Origin: Microvirga aerophila
GTDB taxonomy: Bacteria; Pseudomonadota; Alphaproteobacteria; Rhizobiales; Beijerinckiaceae
Direction of reading: 5' to 3'
Assembly: GCF_003332305.1 (NCBI RefSeq)
Contig: NZ_QOIO01000035.1
Span: forward strand, 1-59,777
Length of the DNA: 59,777 bases
Both the position numbers and the translations under genes were made by a program. Positions 18,856-27,542 of the stretch are shown one piece after another; positions within the stretch are counted from its first letter, which is position 1, and every line of letters starts with the position of its first letter. The notes below the pieces were generated by a model. It saw nothing but the letters and a program-made list of their open reading frames with translations, had not been told where the DNA came from and did not search any database.

Positions 18856-19223
18856 CTTTCAGGGCAATCGTCCTGGGCTTGGCCCTCACCGGGGTGATCC
18901 TGGCCGTGTTCCATCTCGCCGGTCCCTGGTTTTTCGTCGATGGCCGCAGGCCGTTCCAGGTCAACTTCACAGTCGGGGCCGCGCTCGGTCTGCTGCTCGG
19001 TCTCGTGGTCCCTCGCCTCATCCGTGCGCCATCGAAGCACGCTGTGTCCGCGATGGCTCTGGCGGCCGTTCCGGGCATGTTGGTCATGGCGGCCATCGGG
19101 TCCCACTTCGCGGTGTTCTTTCCGCGCCTCGATCCAGCCCTCGACAAGGTGTTCGGGTCGCTGATGCTGTGGTTTTACGGCTTCTCGCTTGCCGGAACCC
19201 TGTGGGTGGCGCGGCGCGCATGA
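18852..19223 (+). CDS. Small integral membrane protein of unknown function
   Basis: The 123-residue product starts at a GTG that overlaps the acyl-CoA dehydrogenase stop (GTGA). Four hydrophobic segments are visible: [62 protein letters not shown] and [17 protein letters not shown]. No family is recognised. Tight overlaps on both sides imply translation as part of the valine operon. Confidence 0.7.
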   Translation: MTFRAIVLGLALTGVILAVFHLAGPWFFVDGRRPFQVNFTVGAALGLLLGLVVPRLIRAPSKHAVSAMALAAVPGMLVMAAIGSHFAVFFPRLDPALDKVFGSLMLWFYGFSLAGTLWVARRA

Positions 19224-19645
19224 GACGCGGGAGCGAGCGCGCGGGACTGCCGTTGAGCGAGCCCAGCATCTGGCTCGTGCTGGCGCTGTCGGGCGTGTTC
19301 GTCCTGCTGGGCCTGCTCTTCGTGTTTGCCCCACGCCCAAGCGCAGCCCTGTTCGGCATTCCGGTCTCTGAAGGCCCGGGACTATCCTATGTGTCGGCCA
19401 TCGGCCTGCGCGATCTTGCCTTCGGGTTCTACCTGTTCGCTCTGTCGCGCCTCTCAGGCCGCCGCACCGTCGGCGTGATCCTGGCGCTGACCGTTCTGAT
19501 CCCGGCAGGCGACGTGTTCATCGTATTTCTGGAGCGCGGTTTCGAGAGCCCCCAACATCTCCTGCTGCATTCGGGCAGCAGCATCGTCATGGCGGCAAGC
19601 TCGATCTGGCTGCTCATCGGCTCAAAACATCAACGGGAGGATTAA
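19220..19645 (+). CDS. Small membrane protein, DUF4267-like
   Basis: The 141-residue product begins at an ATG overlapping the previous stop (ATGA). It has four predicted membrane segments, and the pattern FAPRPSAALFGIPVSEGPGLSYVSAIGLRDLAFG resembles DUF4267 membrane proteins, in which a conserved RD follows the first span. The function is unknown. It ends 3 bases before mmsB, so it is locked into the valine operon. A role in metabolite transport is conceivable but unsupported. Confidence 0.72.
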   Translation: MRRGSERAGLPLSEPSIWLVLALSGVFVLLGLLFVFAPRPSAALFGIPVSEGPGLSYVSAIGLRDLAFGFYLFALSRLSGRRTVGVILALTVLIPAGDVFIVFLERGFESPQHLLLHSGSSIVMAASSIWLLIGSKHQRED

Positions 19646-19648
19646 TCC

Positions 19649-20539
19649 ATGACCACCATCGGCTTCATCGGCCTCGGCCATATGGGCGGCCCCATGGCGG
19701 CCAACTTGGTCAAGGCGGGACACCAGGTCATCGGCTTCGATCTCGTGCCGGCCTCCTGCGATCAGGCCCGCGCAGACGGCATCACGGTCGCAGGCTCGGC
19801 GCAGGATAGCGTGCGGGATGCCGACGTGGTCATCACCATGCTGCCCGCCGGCAAGCACGTGCTCTCGGTCTGGTCCAGCATCCTGCCGGTCGTGAAGCCG
19901 GGTGCGCTTGTGATCGACTGCTCCACCATCGACGTGGACAGCGCCCGCAGGGCCCACGGGCTCGCAGGCGAGCAGGAGCGGAACCTCCTGTCGTTGGACG
20001 CGCCGGTCTCCGGCGGCGTCGGCGGCGCGAAGGGCGCGACGCTGACCTTTATGGCCGGCGGCGCGGCGGATGCCTTCGAGCGCGCGGAGCCGATCCTGTC
20101 CCAAATGGGCAAGAAGGTGGTCCATTGCGGCGAGGCGGGGGCCGGACAGGCGGCCAAGATCTGCAACAACATGATCCTCGGCATCTCGATGATCGGCGTG
20201 GCGGAAGCGTTCGTGCTGGGCGAGAAACTAGGATTGTCGCATCAGGCGCTGTTCGACGTGGCCTCGACCGCGTCGGGCCAGTGCTGGTCGCTCACCACCT
20301 ATTGTCCGGTGCCCGGGCCGGTGCCGACATCGCCCGCCAATAACGGCTACAAGCCGGGTTTCGCCGCGGCCCTGATGCTGAAGGACCTGAAGCTCGCCCA
20401 GGAGGCGGCGAATTCCTCCGGCGCGACCACGCCGCTGGGCGCGGAAGCCGCACAGCTCTACGCCCTGTTCAACAATGCGGGCCACGAGGGCGACGATTTT
20501 TCTGGCATCATCAATTTCCTGCGGGGACAACGGGCCTGA
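19649..20539 (+). CDS. mmsB: 3-Hydroxyisobutyrate dehydrogenase
   Basis: A 296-residue beta-hydroxyacid dehydrogenase. The NAD motif is GFIGLGHMGGPMAANLVKAG, the substrate-binding block DAPVSGGVGGAKGATLTFMAGG, and catalytic Lys170 lies in GAGQAAKICNNMILG. The C-terminal GYKPGFAAALMLKDLKLA is typical of MmsB. It oxidises 3-hydroxyisobutyrate to methylmalonate semialdehyde, the substrate of MmsA. GGGAGG is placed well ahead of the ATG. Confidence 0.93.
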   Translation: MTTIGFIGLGHMGGPMAANLVKAGHQVIGFDLVPASCDQARADGITVAGSAQDSVRDADVVITMLPAGKHVLSVWSSILPVVKPGALVIDCSTIDVDSARRAHGLAGEQERNLLSLDAPVSGGVGGAKGATLTFMAGGAADAFERAEPILSQMGKKVVHCGEAGAGQAAKICNNMILGISMIGVAEAFVLGEKLGLSHQALFDVASTASGQCWSLTTYCPVPGPVPTSPANNGYKPGFAAALMLKDLKLAQEAANSSGATTPLGAEAAQLYALFNNAGHEGDDFSGIINFLRGQRA

Positions 20540-21670
20540 TCATGAAAACCGGCGCATGAATCGCCGGTCGAGCCAGTCCTTCAGCCGCCACGCCCAGCGG
20601 CCCTCGAAAGCCAGCCATCGGCCGCGTCCGCCGATGGCTTGGCCGTCTCCCGTGCCGATCAGCACCAGGTGGCGGCGCTGGGGGATATAGGTTTCCAGCG
20701 CCTCCCCCCGCAGGGCGCGGCGGAGATTGCGGGCAAGAACCGGCCCCTGCCGAACGGCGAAGACTCCGGCTTTGGGCCGGGGATGCCCGAGCATCGTGGC
20801 GCAGTCTCCGGCGGCAAACACCGCTTTGTCGTTCAGAACCTGCAGGGTCGGTCCAACCGCCAGAAAGTCCTTCTCATCCTTGGCGAGGCCACAGTGCTGG
20901 AGCGCGGGCGGCGGAGCCGCCTGGGTCGAGACGAGCACCCGGTCGGCCGGAATGCGACGGCCTCCGGCAAGAGTTATGCCCTGCGGATCAACGGCAATGG
21001 CCGCGCAACCTGCCCAAACCTTGATGCCCCGGCGCTCCAGCGCCCTTTCGACGCGCCTGCGCATGCGAGAGTTGATCTCCGGCGCGGCGCTCGCGCTGAC
21101 GAGAGTCACCTCGATGCTGCTCCCGACCTTGGCCCGCAGCGATGAAGAGACCGCAAAGGCAAGGCAGATTCCGGCCACTCCTCCACCGACGATGACGATC
21201 CGGCGCGGTCCATCGGGCTTGTGCGCGTCCTGGACGAGTTGGTCCCATTTCGGCAGCAGATCCCCGATGGGCTTGACCGCAAGAGCGTGTTCTTCCGCTC
21301 CCTCAAGATCGGACAGGTCTGGCGTGATGCCGATATTGATTGACAGAATATCGTAAGAGATCGTGCCGCCGCCGCGAAGGCGAACCTGCCCGGCATCCCG
21401 ATCAAAGCTAATGGCCTCGTCCTGGATCAGGACCGCGCCGCATCGCCGGGCCAACCGCTCCAGATCAATGTGCAGGGCGTCGCGAGGGTAGAACCCGGCC
21501 ATGTGGCCCGGCAGCATGCCCGAATATGGCGTGAGCCGGTCCTTGGCGACCAGGGTCAGGCGGGTTCCAGGCTCCGGCCTGCGGGCGAAGGCCTGCAGCA
21601 CAAGCACATGAGCGTGTCCTCCGCCTACGAGGACGAGGTGCTTTTCGGGCCGGGACCGGGTACGTTCCAT
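20540..21670 (-). CDS. FAD/NAD(P)-dependent oxidoreductase related to the SelD-fused type (TIGR03169-like)
   Basis: A 376-residue pyridine nucleotide-disulphide oxidoreductase-like flavoprotein. FAD motif HLVLVGGGHAHVLVLQAF, a TPYSGMLPGHMAGFY block, second nucleotide motif RIVIVGGGVAGICLAFA, and C-terminal FAAGDCATM. The combination matches the domain found N-terminal to selenide-water dikinase in some bacteria, here standing alone. No redox CxxC pair is seen. NDH-2 or sulphide:quinone-like activity is possible. The start MERTRS at 21670 is preferred over 21724. It converges with mmsB, whose stop it abuts. Confidence 0.75.
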   Translation of the reverse strand: MERTRSRPEKHLVLVGGGHAHVLVLQAFARRPEPGTRLTLVAKDRLTPYSGMLPGHMAGFYPRDALHIDLERLARRCGAVLIQDEAISFDRDAGQVRLRGGGTISYDILSINIGITPDLSDLEGAEEHALAVKPIGDLLPKWDQLVQDAHKPDGPRRIVIVGGGVAGICLAFAVSSSLRAKVGSSIEVTLVSASAAPEINSRMRRRVERALERRGIKVWAGCAAIAVDPQGITLAGGRRIPADRVLVSTQAAPPPALQHCGLAKDEKDFLAVGPTLQVLNDKAVFAAGDCATMLGHPRPKAGVFAVRQGPVLARNLRRALRGEALETYIPQRRHLVLIGTGDGQAIGGRGRWLAFEGRWAWRLKDWLDRRFMRRFS

Positions 21671-21797
21671 GGGTGCGAGGATTTGAAAAGACAGCGAAAT
21701 GGGCTGAGAGGTGTTGCAAGACACCTACAGCTTTTGGGGACTTCGTCCATTAGTCTCCGGACTCACGATCGCTCAACCTCCGATTGCCGAAGTCCCC

Positions 21798-23009
21798 ATG
21801 GCTCGACCCACATCCCTCACGGCCGACCCTTCCGCCGACGCCGCAGCCATCCTGCGGCGGGTCGGCTTCGCGATCCTGTTCTTCGCCATACCCTTAAGCG
21901 CCCTTTTCGCCAGGCGCGCCGTCGTGGCCCTGGCGCCTGTGGCGGTGGTTCTGCTGATTCTCGCCTCCGTGATCGATGGTCGCACCAAGCACCTGGGCGA
22001 GAAGGTCAGGATCGTGGTCGGCTCGCCGGGCGGCATGGCAGGCGCGGTCCTCCTGCTCTGGACAGCCCTCTCGCTGCTCTGGACGCCCTTCATGTCGGAA
22101 GCCTCTGAGCGGCTCCTCAACATCGCCACCATGGCTCTCATGGCGCTTGCGGGCTATCTGGCCCTCCCGGACCGGATGCGGTCCGCCAATCTTTACATTC
22201 TGCCCGTGGGCGTCGGCCTTGCGGCCCTGACCGGGATGGCGATGGCGTTTCGGGGAACCGGCCCTCAGGACCCGGATGGTCAAAGCATCGAGCGCGGCAT
22301 GATCGTGCTTGCCTTGATGCTCTGGCCCGCGGTGACTTGGCTCCATTCCCGCGGACGCAACCTGGAGGCGATGCTTCTCGGCATCATCGTCGCCGGCAGC
22401 GCGCTTCTGGCAAGCGATGGATCGTCTTTGCAAGGCCTGGCCGTGGGCGCCGTGATCTTCGTGGTCACAGCGGCCAGCCCCTCGTTCGGCTCCCGCCTGA
22501 CAGGCTGGCTGATGGCCGGGCTCCTGCTGGTCGCCCCTGTCCTGCCGTTCATCCTGAAGCCGATGTTCGAAATCTTCCTGGGGGCACGCGCTCCTCTGGT
22601 GACGTCCCTGAACACCTGGCGCATGGTCATCCTCAACGACCCTCTGAGCCTGATCACGGGCCATGGCCTCGAGACGGCCCTGCGCGGCCGCATCATCGGC
22701 CTGGTTCCGCCGTCAGCCCCGCACACGTTCCTGTTCGAGATCTGGTACGAGCTTGGTCTCGTCGGCGCCGTGGCGGGTGCCGTGCTCCTCTACCGGTCCG
22801 TACTCGGGGCCGGCGGGCAGCGCCCCATCCTCGGTCCCGGCATCATGGCGGCCTTCGCCACGGCTTATGCGCTCGGCTGCCTCGGGATCGGGACCGCGCA
22901 GGTCTGGTGGTTCACGGCTCTTGTGGTCGTGGTGCTGATCTTCGTGGCGATCGAGCGTGGGCAGTTCCGCACGACGCGTCCGAAGGCGATCCTGCGCCGC
23001 ACCCCTTGA
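21798..23009 (+). CDS. O-antigen ligase/polymerase-like membrane protein
   Basis: A 403-residue integral membrane protein with about ten hydrophobic segments. A Wzy/WaaL-like pattern is seen late in the protein: LNTWRMVILNDPLSLITGHGLETALRGRIIG, then PPSAPHTFLFEIWYELGLVGAVAGAVLLYRS, the usual H-x(n)-E loop before the last spans. It probably joins or polymerises surface glycans on the periplasmic face. ATG 21798 (MARPTS) is favoured over the upstream in-frame ATG at 21711, which overlaps the divergent gene. No other polysaccharide gene is adjacent. Confidence 0.72.
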   Translation: MARPTSLTADPSADAAAILRRVGFAILFFAIPLSALFARRAVVALAPVAVVLLILASVIDGRTKHLGEKVRIVVGSPGGMAGAVLLLWTALSLLWTPFMSEASERLLNIATMALMALAGYLALPDRMRSANLYILPVGVGLAALTGMAMAFRGTGPQDPDGQSIERGMIVLALMLWPAVTWLHSRGRNLEAMLLGIIVAGSALLASDGSSLQGLAVGAVIFVVTAASPSFGSRLTGWLMAGLLLVAPVLPFILKPMFEIFLGARAPLVTSLNTWRMVILNDPLSLITGHGLETALRGRIIGLVPPSAPHTFLFEIWYELGLVGAVAGAVLLYRSVLGAGGQRPILGPGIMAAFATAYALGCLGIGTAQVWWFTALVVVVLIFVAIERGQFRTTRPKAILRRTP

Positions 23010-23104
23010 AGGCTGCGCATACGGGCCTGTCGCCTCATCATGGTTGACGCACAGGCACTGCCTCTGCTTCGGTAAGTCCTTGAACATCTCACCAAGGGTT
23101 TTTC

Positions 23105-24274
23105 ATGCCGATCATCAATCGTGTCGCCGATCTTGCCGATGAGATCACCGCCTGGCGCAGGGACTTCCATGAGAATCCCGAGCTGCTCTTCGACGTTCAC
23201 CGGACCGCCGGGATTGTCGCCGATAAGCTGAGGGCCTTCGGTTGCGACGAGGTGGTGACCGGACTGGGCCAGACCGGCGTCGTCGGCGTCATCAAGGGCC
23301 GCGCGACCGGTTCGGGCAAGGTGATCGGCCTCCGGGCCGACATGGACGCCCTGCCCATCGTGGAAGCCACGAACGTCCCCTACAAGTCGAAAACCCCTGG
23401 CCTCATGCATGCCTGCGGCCATGACGGCCATACGGCCATGCTGCTGGGAGCCGCCAAGTACCTGGCCGAGACCCGCAACTTCGACGGAACCGCGGTGGTG
23501 ATCTTCCAACCGGCGGAGGAAGGCGGCGGCGGCGGCGACGCCATGGTGAAGGATGGCCTCATGGAGCGCTTCGGCGTGCAGGAGGTCTACGGCATGCACA
23601 ACATGCCGGGCATGCCGCTCGGCCATTTCGCCATCCGTCCCGGCGCCATGATGGCGGCGGCGGACCGCTTCACCATCACGATCGAAGGCAAGGGCGGCCA
23701 TGCGGCCCGCCCCCATGACGGCATCGACACTGTGGTGGTCGCCGCCCATGTGATCACGTCTCTGCAGACGATCGCCTCCCGCAACGTCGATCCCCTGGAA
23801 TCGGCGGTCGTGTCGGTGTGCTCGGTCAAGGCGGGCGACGCCTTCAACGTGATCCCGCAGACGGCAACGCTTCTCGGCACCGTGCGCACCCTGTCGCCTG
23901 CCGTTCAGGACCTCTGCGAGGCTCGCATCGCGACCATTGCCCAGAACGTTTGCGCCGCCTTCGGGGCGACCGCCACTGTCGACTACGTGCGCGGCTACCC
24001 GGTCACCATGAACGACCCGGCGAAGACCGCCTTCATGGTCGAGGTGGCGAAGGCCCTCGTGGGCGAGCAGGCGGTCGACACCACCCCGCCGCCCATGATG
24101 GGCGCAGAGGATTTTTCCTTCATGCTCAATGAACGGCCCGGCGCCTACATCTTCGTCGGCAACGGCGAATCCGCCGGCCTTCATCACGAGGCCTACAACT
24201 TCAACGACGAAGCGGCTCCCTATGGGGTCTCGCTCTGGGCCAAGATCATCGAGACCGGCATGCCGGCCCGATAG
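23105..24274 (+). CDS. M20 family amidohydrolase (hippurate hydrolase/IAA-amino acid hydrolase-like)
   Basis: A 389-residue metallohydrolase. The metal site includes MHACGHDGHTAMLLGAA (His102, Cys104, His106), FQPAEEGGGGGDAM with the Glu pair, and a late GAEDFSFM-LNERPGAY. The dimerisation domain carries GKGGHAARPH. It cleaves an amide bond of an N-acyl amino acid such as N-benzoylglycine. It appears to be a single gene, converging with the lactate permease. The upstream gap of 95 bases shows no strong ribosome site. Confidence 0.88.
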   Translation: MPIINRVADLADEITAWRRDFHENPELLFDVHRTAGIVADKLRAFGCDEVVTGLGQTGVVGVIKGRATGSGKVIGLRADMDALPIVEATNVPYKSKTPGLMHACGHDGHTAMLLGAAKYLAETRNFDGTAVVIFQPAEEGGGGGDAMVKDGLMERFGVQEVYGMHNMPGMPLGHFAIRPGAMMAAADRFTITIEGKGGHAARPHDGIDTVVVAAHVITSLQTIASRNVDPLESAVVSVCSVKAGDAFNVIPQTATLLGTVRTLSPAVQDLCEARIATIAQNVCAAFGATATVDYVRGYPVTMNDPAKTAFMVEVAKALVGEQAVDTTPPPMMGAEDFSFMLNERPGAYIFVGNGESAGLHHEAYNFNDEAAPYGVSLWAKIIETGMPAR

Positions 24275-24285
24275 AAAGCCTTGCG

Positions 24286-24313
24286 GTCGCCGCCGGACAT
24301 CGCCGGCGGCGAC
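24286..24313. terminator. Bidirectional hairpin between convergent genes
   Basis: A perfect 11-bp GC-rich stem (GTCGCCGCCGG 24286-24296 with CCGGCGGCGAC 24303-24313), loop 6 bases, lies between the stops of the amidohydrolase and lactate permease genes. It lacks a T run. Confidence 0.5.
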
Positions 24314-24325
24314 TGAACCCATCCG

Positions 24326-26014
24326 TCACTGCACGACCATGGCCGTGAACGGATACACATAGGCCTGCAACATCACGAGCCCGCCGACCAGCGACGCGAG
24401 CGCGATGGAATGCCAGAATACAAAGCGCAGGATTTCACCCTCGTGCCCGAACCAGTTGGTGGCCGTGGACGCGACCACGATGGACTGGGCGTCGATCATC
24501 TTGCCCATGACGCCGCCCGTTGAGTTGGATGCGCACATAAGGATCTCGGACAGTCCCAACTGCCCTGCTGTGATCTTCTGCAGGTTGCCGAAGAGCACGT
24601 TCGAGGCCGTGTCGGACCCGGTCAAGGCAACACCCAGCCACCCCAGCATCGCGGCGAAGAACGGGTAGAAGAACCCGGTCTGCGCAAAGGCAAGACCCAG
24701 CGTCGCGTCTACGCCGGAATAGCGGGTGAGCGTGCCGAGCGCGAGCATCGCCGCGATGGTGACCAGCGAGTAGCGCACCACCCACAGGGTTTCGCCGTAG
24801 GCCCGGATGAGCCTCAGGGGCGAGTATTTCATCACAAGACCGGACACGATGGCCGCCAGCAGGATGCCTGTGCCGGTCATGGTGAGGATGTTGAAGTTGT
24901 AGACGGCGCCCTCGGGAGTTGGCTTCGGCACCACCGGAGGCACCTTCAGCACCATGTTGTGCAGACCCTCGAACGTCCATTTCGGGAAGAACAAGGGATT
25001 GACGATATCTTTGAAGGTCTGCGTGCCCCACACGAACACGAAGGCGCAGAGGATGATCCAGGGCAGCCAAGCCCTGAAGACGACGCCGGGGCTGTGACGG
25101 GGTCTTCCCAGGCTCGCAGACGTGGATGCTGCGCCCAAAGACGATGGTCCACCCGCGGTCGCGAGTTCAGCGCCGTTGCGCAAAGCCGGGCTTGTCCAGA
25201 TCGCGGCAGGATGCCAGACCTTCAGGAACGCCACCAGGCACCCCATGGACACGAGGGACGCGACGACGTCCACCAGCCACGGCCCGTGATAGTTGGAGAC
25301 AACGAATTGCGGAATGGCGAAGGAGACGCCGCAAATCAGGATGGCGGGCCAGATCTGCATCATGCCGCGCCAGCCTGCGAAGGCCCAGATCAGCCAGAAC
25401 GGCACGATGAGAGAGAAGAACGGGAGTTGGCGTCCCGCCATCGCCCCGAGGGCGATCGGATCGAGCCCCGTTACGGCCCCCAGCGTCACGATGGGCGTAC
25501 CGAGCGCCCCATAGGCGACCGGAGCCGTGTTGGCGATCAGCGACAGGCCCGAGGCCGCAAGGGGCGAGAACCCAAGGCCGATCAGGATGGCGCCGGTCAC
25601 GGCGACCGGCGTGCCGAAACCTGCCGCCCCTTCGAAGAACGCCCCGAACGCGAACGCCACCAGAAGCAGCTGCAGGCGTCGGTCCGTGGTGATGCCGGCA
25701 ATCGAATCCTGCAGGGTCTGGAACGAGCCGTTCTCAACGGTCAGCCGGTAGAGAAAGATCACGTTGATGATGATCCAGCCGATGGGAAAGAGGCCGGTCA
25801 GAGCTCCGAAGCCCGCAGCCTCGAGGGCCATCATGCTGGGCATTCCGAAGGCGAAGATGGCGATCACCAGCGACAGGACAAGGGTGATGACGGCGGCGAT
25901 ATGAGCCTGCATCTTGGCGAAGGCGATCAGCCCCAGCAGGCAGACGATCGGCAGGGCGGCGACGATGGTCGAGATCACCGCGCTCCCGAATGGGTTGTAG
26001 ACCTGGCTCCACAT
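24326..26014 (-). CDS. L-lactate/glycolate permease (LctP family)
   Basis: A 562-residue polytopic membrane protein of the lactate permease family. The conserved FFEGAAGFGTPVAVTGAILIGLG, NTAPVAYGALGTPI and near the end ALTGSDTASNVLFGNLQ and CASNSTGGVMGKMIDAQSIVVA are clear. It imports lactate or glycolate with protons. A GAGGA site lies 8 bases before ATG 26014, favouring it over the in-frame TTG at 26029. No lactate dehydrogenase gene is adjacent. Confidence 0.9.
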   Translation of the reverse strand: MWSQVYNPFGSAVISTIVAALPIVCLLGLIAFAKMQAHIAAVITLVLSLVIAIFAFGMPSMMALEAAGFGALTGLFPIGWIIINVIFLYRLTVENGSFQTLQDSIAGITTDRRLQLLLVAFAFGAFFEGAAGFGTPVAVTGAILIGLGFSPLAASGLSLIANTAPVAYGALGTPIVTLGAVTGLDPIALGAMAGRQLPFFSLIVPFWLIWAFAGWRGMMQIWPAILICGVSFAIPQFVVSNYHGPWLVDVVASLVSMGCLVAFLKVWHPAAIWTSPALRNGAELATAGGPSSLGAASTSASLGRPRHSPGVVFRAWLPWIILCAFVFVWGTQTFKDIVNPLFFPKWTFEGLHNMVLKVPPVVPKPTPEGAVYNFNILTMTGTGILLAAIVSGLVMKYSPLRLIRAYGETLWVVRYSLVTIAAMLALGTLTRYSGVDATLGLAFAQTGFFYPFFAAMLGWLGVALTGSDTASNVLFGNLQKITAGQLGLSEILMCASNSTGGVMGKMIDAQSIVVASTATNWFGHEGEILRFVFWHSIALASLVGGLVMLQAYVYPFTAMVVQ

Positions 26015-26137
26015 GGGCGCATTCCTCAAACTTACCGGCGAACCGGTTGTTCGTGCTTGAAAGCGGCCAGGCGAGCGGGTCCAGCCGCTGAAGAGGAAGT
26101 TAGGTCACCCGAGGTTGGCGCATATTGGGCTTTAGAC

Positions 26138-26163
26138 GAAAAATGCCGCTACGGAAGCGGCAT
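26138..26163 (-). terminator. Rho-independent terminator of ribA
   Basis: On the minus strand an 8-bp stem ATGCCGCT/AGCGGCAT with a 5-base loop begins 1 base after the ribA stop and is followed by five T. Confidence 0.85.
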
Positions 26164-26164
26164 C

Positions 26165-27286
26165 TCAATCCTTCATCGAGGAGGCGAGCAGGCCTTCGAT
26201 GTCGATGTAATGGCCCGCGCGGTCCCGCTTGGACGCCAGGTAGCTGACGTTCTCCGGCGTCGGGCGGCCGAGGACCCGGTGATCGGAAATGACCTCGAGG
26301 CCGGCTTCACGCAGGGCGCTGAGCTTTTCCGGGTTGTTGGTCATGACCCGCACTGTCGTCGCGCCGAGCTGCTTGAGCATTCCGGCGGCGAAATCGAAGC
26401 GGCGCTGGTCCGCATCAAATCCGAGAACTTCGTCGGCGTCATAGGTGTCGTAGCCTTGAGCCTGAAGCTTGTAGGCGCGGATCTTGTTGGCGATGCCGTT
26501 TCCACGCCCCTCCTGGTCGAGATAGAGCAGGATTCCGCCCTCGTTCTGGGCCATGTGGCGCACGGTGTTGCGCAGCTGGTCGCCGCAATCGCATTTGAGG
26601 CTGCCGAAGAGGTCTCCGGTCAGGCAGGCGGAATGCAGGCGCACCGTCACGGGCTCGGACAGATCGGGTTTCCCGACGATGACCGCCACCTGGTCCCGCA
26701 GGCCCTCGCCGCCGCGGAACACCACGAACTCGCTCGCGGGCGCACCTTCGAGCGGCACCGGGGCGCGGCTGACGATCTTCAGGTCCATCGCCTTCGCCCG
26801 GCGGTACTCCCGGACGGCGGAAGCCGACACGCGAACCAGCGACGGATCGATTTCGATGCCCGCGCCCAATGGCACCACCACCACGGCGGGCAGGACGAGG
26901 GACAGGCGGGCGAGTTCAAGGGCCTCATCGTCCAGCGGGCCGATGGGGCGAACCGGCGCATCGATTCGGCCATCGATCTTGAGAGCGAGATGCTCGATCC
27001 GAGCCCTGTCCACGGCCGGCAGCGCCACGCGCGCAGGCGTATTCCGATCAAGACCCAGGCGGCGCAGCCGCGCGGGAGGCAGTACCAGATGGGCATGCCC
27101 CCCAGCCACGGTCTCGAGCTCTGCGCCCATGGCCTCGTCCAGCTCTTCCACGCCGATCACGAGTGCGCTTGCGGCCGGCCCGTCGATGACGACCGGGCGC
27201 GCACTGCGGAATTCGGCAATGGCCCGCTCGACCGAAGTGGTGGAGGGATCATCGGACAGGCTCAGGACAAGGCGCATCATCTTCAT
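26165..27286 (-). CDS. ribA: GTP cyclohydrolase II with long N-terminal domain
   Basis: A 373-residue protein. Residues about 185-373 form the GTP cyclohydrolase II domain, with zinc ligands Cys221, Cys232 and Cys234 (CLTGDLFGSLKCDC), catalytic YLDQEGRGNGIANKI, and MTNNPEKL. It opens GTP in the first committed step of riboflavin synthesis. The first 180 residues do not show the DHBP synthase (RibB) motifs, as in several alphaproteobacterial RibA proteins, and their role is unclear. The start at 27286 (MKMMRLVLSL) is chosen since the upstream extension is Arg-rich and atypical. A clean terminator follows. Confidence 0.88.
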   Translation of the reverse strand: MKMMRLVLSLSDDPSTTSVERAIAEFRSARPVVIDGPAASALVIGVEELDEAMGAELETVAGGHAHLVLPPARLRRLGLDRNTPARVALPAVDRARIEHLALKIDGRIDAPVRPIGPLDDEALELARLSLVLPAVVVVPLGAGIEIDPSLVRVSASAVREYRRAKAMDLKIVSRAPVPLEGAPASEFVVFRGGEGLRDQVAVIVGKPDLSEPVTVRLHSACLTGDLFGSLKCDCGDQLRNTVRHMAQNEGGILLYLDQEGRGNGIANKIRAYKLQAQGYDTYDADEVLGFDADQRRFDFAAGMLKQLGATTVRVMTNNPEKLSALREAGLEVISDHRVLGRPTPENVSYLASKRDRAGHYIDIEGLLASSMKD

Positions 27287-27542
27287 AAAACTCAGGCGAA
27301 CCGGCCTTGTGCGGAGGAACATCCCCTGCGGAACGAGCCGCCTCAAGCCAAGCTTCCGGACAAGAGGCACCTTATCACAGGCTCTAGGCGATCCCTAACG
27401 CCTGAGATGGGATGGCTGCCATGTCCGGTCAACAGGCGCGGCGACGGGATATTGTTCAGCTCGACGGCTAAGCCGGAGAGGAGTATCTGTGCGGTCTCCC
27501 ATGCACACGCCGCCGCCTGCAAGCCCGGATGAAGAATTCCCC

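Noticed and set aside
22865..24322. 485-codon minus-strand frame opposite the M20 amidohydrolase
   Set aside because: The amidohydrolase motifs are intact on the plus strand; the minus frame is His/Gly/Asp-rich noise.
24959..27532. Very long plus-strand frame (857 codons) opposite lactate permease and ribA
   Set aside because: It lies antisense to two clear family members, is rich in Arg, His, Gln, Glu and Asp, and has no domain; it is a GC-rich shadow frame.
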